Positions 13,159 to 19,001 of a DNA stretch of 19,001 nt are shown piece by piece. The stretch lies in NCBI GenBank assembly GCA_028275005.1, contig JAQCNN010000104.1:1-19001 (forward strand). Direction: 5' to 3'. Within the stretch, counting starts at the first letter, position 1. Each line of letters starts with the position of its first letter. The notes beneath the pieces were generated by a model, which saw only the letters and a list, made by a program, of their open reading frames with translations, was not told where the DNA came from and did no database searches. The position numbers and the translations under genes were made by a program. Source of the DNA: Salinirussus sp. Its GTDB lineage: Archaea > Halobacteriota > Halobacteria > Halobacteriales > Haloarculaceae.

Positions 13159-13240
13159 GCACCCTTCCAGGTGTATCGGTCCCAGGCCGCCGTCTGTGAT
13201 GGCGGTTGGCCGCGTCACACACCAGCGGGTATCGGGCCGG

Positions 13241-13927
13241 TCACGCCCAGGACTCCCCGCCCGCCAGGTCGACGTCGCTGTCGAGTTTCGAGGACGGACA
13301 GATAGCTTCGAGCACACAGTCCCCACAGTCGGGGTTCCGGGCCGTACAGACCGCCCGGCCGTGGCTGATACAGAGGTGGGTGAACTCCTGCCACTCCCCC
13401 TCGGGGAGCACGTCCATCAGTTCCTGCTCGATCGCCTCGGGGCGCTGCTGGTCGGTGATACCCAGCCGGCGGGTGAGCCGCTGGACGTGTGTGTCCACGA
13501 CCACCCCCTCGACGACGTTGTGGCCGTGCTGGAGGACGACGTTTGCGGTCTTGCGACCCACCCCCTTCAGGTCGGTCAGGTCGGCCATCGTGTCCGGCAC
13601 CTCGCCGTCGTGTTCCTCGACGATCTGTCCACAGGCCGACCGGATGTAGTCGGCCTTGTTGTTATAATAGGTGACGGAGTTGAGGGCTTCCGCCAGTTCA
13701 TCCTGGTCGGCCGTGGCGTAGGCCTCGGCGTCCTGGTACGTCTCGAAGAGGTCGGCGGTGACACTGTTGACCCGCTGGTCGGTACACTGCGCGGAGAGGA
13801 TAACGGCAATCAGGAGTTCGAGCCGGGTGGAAAACTCCAGGGAGATCGTCGTGTCGGGGTACTCCTCGTGGAGTCGCTCTGTCACCGTGATGGCCTGTGT
13901 ACCCGGGTCGTCGTGTGGCGTGCCCAT
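13241..13927 (-). CDS. nth: Endonuclease III (228 aa)
   Basis: This base-excision repair DNA glycosylase/AP lyase removes oxidised pyrimidines. The helix-hairpin-helix LKGVGRKTANVVLQHG (about 120-135) contains the catalytic Lys126, and Asp145 lies in VVVDTHVQRLTRRLG. The C-terminal iron-sulfur cluster ligands are Cys193, Cys200, Cys203 and Cys209, with the family spacing C-X6-C-X2-C-X5-C. The N-terminal region has ELLIAVILSAQCTDQRVN, as in E. coli Nth. The frame is open to 14095 but the upstream part is proline/arginine-rich and overlaps the TrmB-like gene, so the ATG at 13927 is the start. The TrmB-like gene ends 25 nt upstream on the same strand and no TATA box is seen between, so the two are probably co-transcribed. 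Confidence 0.95.
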   Translation of the reverse strand: MGTPHDDPGTQAITVTERLHEEYPDTTISLEFSTRLELLIAVILSAQCTDQRVNSVTADLFETYQDAEAYATADQDELAEALNSVTYYNNKADYIRSACGQIVEEHDGEVPDTMADLTDLKGVGRKTANVVLQHGHNVVEGVVVDTHVQRLTRRLGITDQQRPEAIEQELMDVLPEGEWQEFTHLCISHGRAVCTARNPDCGDCVLEAICPSSKLDSDVDLAGGESWA

Positions 13928-13952
13928 GTCCCGGTGTGGACCGCGACCGGCT

Positions 13953-14729
13953 TCAGTCCCGCGGGTCGACTCGGCCCTCCGGGGTCGCCAGCCACCCCCC
14001 GGCGAACTCGACGAGGACGGCCGCAAAGGTCGACCCCTTGCTCCAGAAGGCCACCTCCTCGACCCCCTCGCCGCTCGCAGCCGTCGAGAAGACACTCAGT
14101 AGGATGGTGTCGGTGTCGACGAGCAGGACCCGGCCGGTCCGAAGCTCCGGGTTCTGGTCGTCGGAGACTGCGTGTGTCTCTACCGGTGTCTCGACGGCCT
14201 CACGGACAGCCTCGTTCGCGCTGGCGACGACAGCGACGAGCCCACGCTCGCCACAGGCCCGAAGCGCGTCCAGTGTGGCCCCGTCGAGCATACCGGGTTC
14301 GTCGACACCGTAGACGACCCGGTCGTCGGCCTCACCGGCGAGTTCGGCCGCCCGCGAGGCCACCGCCTCCGCGCCGTGGACCAGCCAGATGTCCTCGCTG
14401 CGCTCCCCGTCACCCGCCGACCGCTGGACCCCTTCCAGGTAGTCGAAGGTCTCCGTCCCGGTCTCGGCGAGCTGGTCGAGCAGCCGCGTCCGCGCCACCT
14501 CGGGGTCGGTCGGTCGGTACACCGTCGGCGTGGACTGACGGGTCTCGACCAGCCCGCGTTCCTCTAGCCCCTCGGCCGCGCCGTACACCTGTGAGCGGGG
14601 TACCTCCGAGACGTCCGCGACCTCGCTTGCGGTGCCACTCCCCAGTTTCTGGAGGGCGACAAACACCCGCGCCTCGTAGGTCGTCAACCCCAGCCGCGTC
14701 AACCCCTCGATAGCCCCCTCGTCGTCCAT
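13953..14729 (-). CDS. TrmB-like transcriptional regulator (258 aa)
   Basis: The N-terminal winged helix (about residues 6-75) has GLTTYEARVFVALQKLGSG, the HTH ASEVADVSEVPRSQVYGA and the wing GLVETRQSTPTVYRP, typical of the TrmB group. A short helical linker (DQLAETGTETFDYLEGV) follows. The C-terminal half (about 115-240) contains VVYGVDEPGMLDGATLDAL and VLLVDTDTILLSVF, like the phospholipase-D-fold effector region of haloarchaeal TrmB-like proteins, without the sugar-binding domain of true TrmB. The ligand and targets are unknown. It lies 37 nt from the divergent kinase gene and 25 nt upstream of nth, so it may control either; short divergent spacing favours autoregulation together with the kinase. 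Confidence 0.88.
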   Translation of the reverse strand: MDDEGAIEGLTRLGLTTYEARVFVALQKLGSGTASEVADVSEVPRSQVYGAAEGLEERGLVETRQSTPTVYRPTDPEVARTRLLDQLAETGTETFDYLEGVQRSAGDGERSEDIWLVHGAEAVASRAAELAGEADDRVVYGVDEPGMLDGATLDALRACGERGLVAVVASANEAVREAVETPVETHAVSDDQNPELRTGRVLLVDTDTILLSVFSTAASGEGVEEVAFWSKGSTFAAVLVEFAGGWLATPEGRVDPRD

Positions 14730-14766
14730 CGTCCGTGTTGGCGCCCGAAACGGCTACAGCCTTTCG

Positions 14767-15576
14767 GTGTCAACGGGTGACGTGTTCCGTCGCCTCCTCC
14801 GGGGCTCGGTGTCCGAACCAACGCTCTCGCGGCTCGGGGCCGCCGTCGCCGAGCGCAACGGCGAGCCCCTGGAGTCGATCCGACCCTTGGAGGCCGACAA
14901 CTGGCTGTCGACGCCCTGCGTGGTCAACGAGCGGTACTTCCTGAAGGTGATCACCGGGCAGAACTCACTGGTCCACACGCTGTTGACCGTTGGCCGGAAC
15001 CTCGGCGCCTTCTCCAGCGGCCGGGTGGGGTTTTTCGACCACGTCGCCACGCCCGTTGAGATGGCCAGACGCGAACTCGCGGCGACAAGGCAGATGCGCG
15101 CACTCGGTGTGAACGCCCCCGAACCCCTCGACACGTTCGAGTTCGAGGGCTACGGTGTGCTCGTCCTCGAGTACCTGCCTGCCTTTCGGACGCTCGATTC
15201 GCTCTCGGCGGCCGAGGCGTCGGGGTTCGCCGCCGACCTGTTTGCCGCGCTCGCGGTCCTCCACGACAGCGGTCTCGCACACGGTGACCTCCGCGCGGAG
15301 AACGTCCTGGTCGCCGACGGCGACCTCTACTTCATCGACGCGACGACCGTCAGCGACGACGCGGCTGCGGACGCCCGGGCCTACGACCTCGCCTGCGCGC
15401 TCGCGGCCCTGGAGCCACTCGTCGGCACCGGCCGGGCCGTCGCGGCCGCCAGCGGGTCCTACGACACCGACGCACTGCGCGCCACAGTGCGGTTTCTGCC
15501 CTTCGTCGCGGTGCGCCCGGACCACGACTTCGACCCGATCGCTCTCCGCGGCGAACTCGACAAGAGACTGGACTGA
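14767..15576 (+). CDS. RIO/BUD32-like protein kinase or small-molecule phosphotransferase (269 aa)
   Basis: A kinase-like fold is indicated by a beta-3 lysine in NERYFLKVITG (Lys60), the catalytic loop HGDLRAENVLV with Asp174, and a metal-binding Asp191 in LYFIDATTV, the compact arrangement of RIO/BUD32 and lipopolysaccharide-kinase-like enzymes. There is no glycine-rich P-loop or activation segment of classical Ser/Thr kinases. The N-terminal 45 residues and the segment RNLGAFSSGRVGFFDHVATP are extra and may sense a partner. True Bud32 of the KEOPS complex is usually fused to or next to Kae1, which is not here, so this is a paralog of unknown substrate. The start is GTG 14767, 37 nt from the divergent TrmB-like gene. 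It converges on the SRPBCC gene with a 6-nt gap. Confidence 0.82.
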   Translation: MSTGDVFRRLLRGSVSEPTLSRLGAAVAERNGEPLESIRPLEADNWLSTPCVVNERYFLKVITGQNSLVHTLLTVGRNLGAFSSGRVGFFDHVATPVEMARRELAATRQMRALGVNAPEPLDTFEFEGYGVLVLEYLPAFRTLDSLSAAEASGFAADLFAALAVLHDSGLAHGDLRAENVLVADGDLYFIDATTVSDDAAADARAYDLACALAALEPLVGTGRAVAAASGSYDTDALRATVRFLPFVAVRPDHDFDPIALRGELDKRLD

Positions 15577-15582
15577 GGGCGT

Positions 15583-16065
15583 TCAGCCTTCGAGCAGGTC
15601 CCGGGTCCGACGGTGACGGTACCGGAACATCGGCGCCAGCCCGAGCCGGGCGAAGGGGCCGAGCGCGTCGCCGAGCGCGCCAAAGGGCAGGGCGTACTCG
15701 ACGCGGTCACGGACCACGGTCTCGCCGTCGTCGGCGTCGAACATGTGCGTGTGGGTCCACTCCCGGAAGGGGCCGTCACCCATCACGTCCTTGAAGTACG
15801 CCGACCCGTCCTGGCGCTCGCGGGCGACGATATCGGAGTTCCAGGACTGGCGGGGGCCAACGCCGAAGGGCCGGACCGACGACTCGACGACCGAACCCGC
15901 CTCCAGCACCTCGGGGTCGGGTTCGCCGTCTGGCCCGCGGACCGCGTCGATACGAATGTTCATCCACCCCGGCGTGAGCGCGACCAGCCCCTCCTCCGTC
16001 GAGTGAAAGTCCCAGACCTCCTCGAACGGGGCGTTCACCCGCACCGACCGCTCGTACGTTGGCAT
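15583..16065 (-). CDS. SRPBCC (START/Bet v1-like) superfamily protein (160 aa)
   Basis: Proteins of this fold have a deep hydrophobic pocket and bind lipids or other small ligands. The N-terminal strand and helix RSVRVNAPFEEVWDFHST is the usual opening of cyclase/dehydrase-like members. Further family-like features are LTPGWMNIRI, GSVVESSVRPFGVGPRQSW and REWTHTHMFDADDGETVVRD near the end, followed by a C-terminal helix (MFRYRHRRTRDLLEG). Length is normal. No catalytic residues can be assigned, so ligand and role remain open. TATA-like GTTTTGCC (16087-16094) precedes the ATG at 16065 by about 25 nt. Confidence 0.85.
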   Translation of the reverse strand: MPTYERSVRVNAPFEEVWDFHSTEEGLVALTPGWMNIRIDAVRGPDGEPDPEVLEAGSVVESSVRPFGVGPRQSWNSDIVARERQDGSAYFKDVMGDGPFREWTHTHMFDADDGETVVRDRVEYALPFGALGDALGPFARLGLAPMFRYRHRRTRDLLEG

Positions 16066-16086
16066 ACCCGAGGTTGTGGCGAGAGC

Positions 16087-16094
16087 GGCAAAAC
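16087..16094 (-). promoter_or_regulatory. Putative TATA-like box of the SRPBCC gene
   Basis: Minus-strand GTTTTGCC is centred about 25 nt before the ATG at 16065. Confidence 0.4.
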
Positions 16095-16206
16095 ACCGGC
16101 GGTCCGGGTGACAGGTGCTCCGTAGGCCGACAGGGTCAGGTATCGTCGGGCTCGGGCCTGTCGGTTAGGGGGCACGCCGTATCGAGCGGTGAAACCGGCA
16201 GGGGCC

Positions 16207-16214
16207 ACTTTTGA
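16207..16214 (+). promoter_or_regulatory. Putative TATA-like box of the pilin-signal protein gene
   Basis: ACTTTTGA is centred 25-26 nt before the GTG at 16236 and supports that start. Confidence 0.45.
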
Positions 16215-16235
16215 GTCCGGAGCCAACCGGAAAGT

Positions 16236-17597
16236 GTGTTCGACGGTGGCCCGCGCAGCAGCGCAGACCGAACCAGTGCGGTCTCTCCGGTGGTCGGTGT
16301 CGTCCTCCTCGTCGCGGTCACGGCCGTCCTCGTCGGTGGGTCATCGGTCATGTTCCTCCAGTTGGCGAACAGCCCCGACCCGGTTCCACAGACCCGGTTC
16401 GAGTTCTCGCACGACGCGGAGACGAACGCGGTGACAGTCACCCACGGTGGCGGCGACACGGTCACGGCGACCAACACCGGGGAACTCGCCGTCGTCGTCG
16501 AGGGGGCAAACGGCCAGCAGCGGGTGACGTGGGCCGGCACCGACGGCGCGGTCGTCGACGTTACCGCCGGGGAGCTCTCGGCCGGTGACAGCCTCACGAT
16601 CGACGACCCGACCGGGGTGGACACCGGCGACCGGACCGTCTCGTTCACCCTCCAGCGGGGGGATGTCCTCCGACTCGTCTGGACCGCACCGTCCGGCGGG
16701 TCGACTGCCGAACTCGCCCGTGAGACCGTCGCCTCGCTGGGGGGTAGCTCACCCCTCCTCGACGGCGGCGGAACGGTTGTCACGGGCGCAACAGCGCGCC
16801 GCGGCGACGGCACAGCAGGGGTGACGGTCGGACCCGGCGGTGTCCAGGCACTCGGGAGTCTGGCCGATATCGACGGCGACGGGACCCGGGAGCTCCCTTA
16901 CGTCGCCGGCGGGGACCTCCGTCTCAACGATAGCAGCGGCGAGACACAGACGCTCGTCGACGCGAACGCCGCTCCGACGGCCGCGTCACCCGACACGGAC
17001 AAGACACTGCTCGGGACCGGGACCTGGAACGGGAGCGACCGGTCGGTGTTCTACGCGAACGACGCCCACTCGGCAGTCTACCGCGTCTCCCCGGGTGGCT
17101 CGCCAACGGAGGTTGCCAGCCCCACGAACGGGACCAACAGCGTCCTCGGGGTCGGGGATATCGACGGTGACGACACGGCCGAACTCGTCTACACGGGGAG
17201 TTCACAGACGGTGCGGTATCTCGAACCCGACGGCACCCGGCGGACGACCGGCACCACAGCAGGCTCCGATGTGGGTATCGGAACCGGGCAACTCCCCGAC
17301 ATCGACGGCGACGGAACCGACGAGGCGCTGGTCGTCAGCGGGAGCAACGACATCCAACTCGTCGACGCGACCGGCCCGGAGTCGACGCCGGCACAGGGCA
17401 GCGTCGACGCGGCAAAGTCACCCCTGACCGCCACAGATGTCGACAGTGACGGCGACCCGGAGATCACCTACATCGACGATAGTTCGGCGGAGGTGAAGTA
17501 CATCGACGATGTCTCCGGCGCCGCCACGGTCAAGCCGCTCACCGACGAGGCCGACAGTCCCGTCTCCGGTGACAAGACGACCGGGCTCGTCTCGTAA
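16236..17597 (+). CDS. Archaeal type IV pilin-signal protein with FG-GAP/VCBS-type repeats (453 aa)
   Basis: The N-terminus carries an archaeal pilin signal: a short polar leader ending in RTSA, then VSPVVGVVLLVAVTAVLVGG as the hydrophobic stem (about 16-36). In this group the leader is removed by the prepilin peptidase PibD. Beyond a beta-rich region (about 45-190) are four calcium-binding-like motifs: DIDGDGTRE (211), DIDGDDTAE (308), DIDGDGTDE (355) and DVDSDGDPE (401), spaced 97, 47 and 46 residues. This is the pattern of FG-GAP/VCBS repeats that form beta-propellers. At 453 residues it is about three times a standard haloarchaeal pilin, suggesting a minor, tip or adhesive subunit. Start is GTG 16236. 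No other pilus genes are adjacent, and the gene converges on the TrkA-type gene with a 29-nt gap. Confidence 0.82.
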   Translation: MFDGGPRSSADRTSAVSPVVGVVLLVAVTAVLVGGSSVMFLQLANSPDPVPQTRFEFSHDAETNAVTVTHGGGDTVTATNTGELAVVVEGANGQQRVTWAGTDGAVVDVTAGELSAGDSLTIDDPTGVDTGDRTVSFTLQRGDVLRLVWTAPSGGSTAELARETVASLGGSSPLLDGGGTVVTGATARRGDGTAGVTVGPGGVQALGSLADIDGDGTRELPYVAGGDLRLNDSSGETQTLVDANAAPTAASPDTDKTLLGTGTWNGSDRSVFYANDAHSAVYRVSPGGSPTEVASPTNGTNSVLGVGDIDGDDTAELVYTGSSQTVRYLEPDGTRRTTGTTAGSDVGIGTGQLPDIDGDGTDEALVVSGSNDIQLVDATGPESTPAQGSVDAAKSPLTATDVDSDGDPEITYIDDSSAEVKYIDDVSGAATVKPLTDEADSPVSGDKTTGLVS

Positions 17598-17626
17598 CGA
17601 GGCGGGCCGGCCACGGGGGACCGGGC

Positions 17627-18280
17627 TCACTCACCCCGGAACGCCGAGATGACGGTGTCCGAGGCGTCGGGGTCAGCTGCGATAATGTACCGCTCGCCGG
17701 CTTCCAGACGTGTTTCGGAGGTAGCGGTCCGCTCCCCTCCGGCGCCGGAGATAACGAGACTCCCCTCCGGAAGCTCGACCTCGTCGAGAAGCCGTCCGGC
17801 GACCGGCGAGTCGGCGGCGACGCTGATATCGAACACCTCCATCTCACCGGTGACGTCCTCAAACGTCCGCACGTCGCTCCCGCTGAGCGCGTTCACCGCG
17901 GTCTTGACACTCGCACGCTCCGGGAAGACCACCTCGTCGACGAGCTGTTCGTACTCGTCGCCGTCGGCGTCGGTGACCCGCGCGACTGTCCGGATGTCGG
18001 GCTGGAACCGTCGTGCAGCCAGACAGACCGCGAGGTTCGTGCTATCACTGTTTGTCAGCGCGCCGATAACGGTCGTTCTGTCTGTGAGAACGGCCGACAG
18101 CACCGACGGCTTTGTCGCGTCACCCGCCACGACCTCGGTCTCGTCCGACTCCCGTTCGCGTGCCCGGTCCGGGTTCTGTTCGATGACCGTTACCTGGTGT
18201 CCGCGCTGTTCGAAGAACTCCGCGACTCGGAATCCGACGCGTCCACCACCGGCAATCACGATTTCGTCGATGGGTCTCAT
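17627..18280 (-). CDS. TrkA-type potassium transport regulatory protein (217 aa)
   Basis: TrkA-like proteins sit on the cytoplasmic face of K+ channels and transporters and gate them in response to nucleotides. The RCK/TrkA-N Rossmann domain (1 to about 125) has IVIAGGGRVGFRVAEFFEQ with GxGxxG at 11-16, and Glu34 at the end of strand 2, which suggests NAD(H) binding. EVVAGDATKPSVL and IGALTNSDSTNLAVCLAARR are typical further blocks. The TrkA-C domain (about 140-217) includes DISVAADSPVAGRLLDEVEL and ends in GERYIIAADPDA. One N plus one C domain is the single-unit form. No membrane subunit is adjacent within the window. The ATG at 18280 is supported by a TATA box at 18303-18310. Confidence 0.93.
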   Translation of the reverse strand: MRPIDEIVIAGGGRVGFRVAEFFEQRGHQVTVIEQNPDRARERESDETEVVAGDATKPSVLSAVLTDRTTVIGALTNSDSTNLAVCLAARRFQPDIRTVARVTDADGDEYEQLVDEVVFPERASVKTAVNALSGSDVRTFEDVTGEMEVFDISVAADSPVAGRLLDEVELPEGSLVISGAGGERTATSETRLEAGERYIIAADPDASDTVISAFRGE

Positions 18281-18302
18281 ATAATTTACATTAGCCGGTA
18301 CA

Positions 18303-18310
18303 CATAAATG
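18303..18310 (-). promoter_or_regulatory. TATA box of the TrkA-type gene
   Basis: Minus-strand CATTTATG is centred 26 nt before the ATG at 18280, with an AT-rich TAATGTAAATTAT between. This is the clearest leaderless-type promoter in the window. Confidence 0.65.
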
Positions 18311-18465
18311 CCCGGTGCTTGGGAGGCGGTCCTCGACACGTGCCGCTGTTCGTTCCCACCGGGGTACACCCGGACAGGTTCGGGTTTAGAGCCCGTGTCT
18401 GTGACCGGTCGCGTGAGCCCACACAACAGTTATTCGGCTGTCTCAACAACCACCGAGTCAGGACG

Positions 18466-19001
18466 ATGGCACCGCGAGAGACAGCCGACACTCGTGACCG
18501 ACTCACGACCAGTTTCGGGGAGGAGTTTCTGTTCAAGGATACCGCGGCGGACACCGGCGGCGAGTTGCTCCGGATGGAGAACCGGCTCGACCCGGGCGTC
18601 AGGCGGCCGCTACACAGCCACCCAAAACAGGAGGAACGGTTTGTCGTCCGCTCGGGGACACTCGGCATCGCAACCGACGACGGGGAGGTGCTACTGGAGG
18701 AAGGCGAGGAGGAGGTTGTCCCGGCTGGGACACCCCACACCTTCTGGAATGCCGGCGACGGCGAGGTCCACATGGAGACGGAACACCGGCCTGCGTTGCG
18801 GTTCGAGGAGTTCATCCGTGCCATGGTCGCACTCGACGAGGAGGGCGGACTGAACGACGAGGGGATGCCGGCGAATCCACTGGTCGGTGCTGCCCTCATC
18901 ACCGAGTTCCAGGACGAGATGCAGCCGGAGGATATCCCAAAGCCGGTTCAACGCGCGCTCTTTCCACTCCTCGCGCGGGTCGGCTCGCTTCTCGGCTACG
19001 G
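18466..19001 (+). CDS. Cupin-domain protein (5' part; runs off the window end)
   Basis: From the ATG at 18466 the frame reads 178 residues with no stop to the window edge. The conserved cupin motifs are present: motif 1 as PGVRRPLHSHPKQEERFVV (two His and Glu as metal ligands) followed by RSG, and motif 2 as VVPAGTPHTFWNAG (Pro-Ala-Gly, His, Asn). The cupin barrel spans about residues 35-110. It is followed by a helical region (FEEFIRAMVALDEEGGLNDE) and a hydrophobic tail (ALFPLLARVGSLLGY) that may reach a membrane. Similar haloarchaeal cupins have no defined reaction; sugar, organic-acid or signal binding are all possible. TATA-like AGTTATTC (18429-18436) lies about 33 nt upstream. Confidence 0.88.
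   Translation, partial: MAPRETADTRDRLTTSFGEEFLFKDTAADTGGELLRMENRLDPGVRRPLHSHPKQEERFVVRSGTLGIATDDGEVLLEEGEEEVVPAGTPHTFWNAGDGEVHMETEHRPALRFEEFIRAMVALDEEGGLNDEGMPANPLVGAALITEFQDEMQPEDIPKPVQRALFPLLARVGSLLGY

Noticed and set aside
13928..14095. N-terminal extension of endonuclease III
   Set aside because: It would overlap the TrmB-like gene and reads as Arg/Pro/Ser-rich sequence unlike the family; ATG 13927 fits the normal length.
12866..14713. 615-aa plus-strand open frame
   Set aside because: It crosses the membrane protein, nth and TrmB-like genes in wrong frames and becomes Arg/Pro-rich; shadow only.

Overview
The window is a piece of a haloarchaeal (class Halobacteria) chromosome. The proteins are acidic and GC-rich, most genes have a TATA-like box about 26 nt before the start codon and little or no leader, and the families are archaeal: RqcH/NFACT, TrmB-like regulator, archaeal pilin signal, geranylgeranyl reductase, S10 paralog. 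I cannot name the genus from sequence alone.

Layout. 1-769: the 5' part of purL and a small conserved-looking ORF, both on the minus strand. 770-4563 is an accessory, gene-poor stretch. It holds two non-coding repeat blocks (1043-1656 and about 2500-3055) built from the same degenerate 30-35 nt unit, one in a GAGTGTGGAT form and one in a GAGTTTTGAT form. Between them lie a winged-helix antitoxin-like gene (1832-2218) and a transposase-less IS200/IS605-like element whose terminal hairpin contains that gene's stop codon. Then come another IS605-type hairpin, a tRNA-Glu(UUC) gene with a 30-nt intron at 37/38 and a complete bulge-helix-bulge, a 22-nt near-copy of the tRNA 3' end about 80 nt downstream of it, a doubly frameshifted HNH endonuclease gene and a 266-bp near-palindrome.

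4564-19001 is dense housekeeping sequence: a 3-hydroxyacyl-CoA dehydrogenase/enoyl-CoA hydratase fusion (beta-oxidation type); RqcH (ribosome quality control), divergent from a geranylgeranyl-reductase-family flavoprotein (lipid saturation); an AbgA-like M20 hydrolase; an S10-like protein; a Nudix hydrolase; a four-helix membrane protein; endonuclease III downstream of a TrmB-like regulator; a RIO/BUD32-like kinase; an SRPBCC protein; a pilin-signal protein with FG-GAP-type repeats; a TrkA-type potassium-transport regulator; and the start of a cupin protein.

These genes are mostly single transcription units in convergent or divergent pairs, with very short convergent gaps (6-29 nt). Likely co-transcribed pairs are the small ORF with purL, and trmB-like with nth. 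The most unusual part is 770-4563: an intron-bearing tRNA gene next to integration and transposition debris, and an unexplained two-form repeat family flanking a DNA-binding protein gene.
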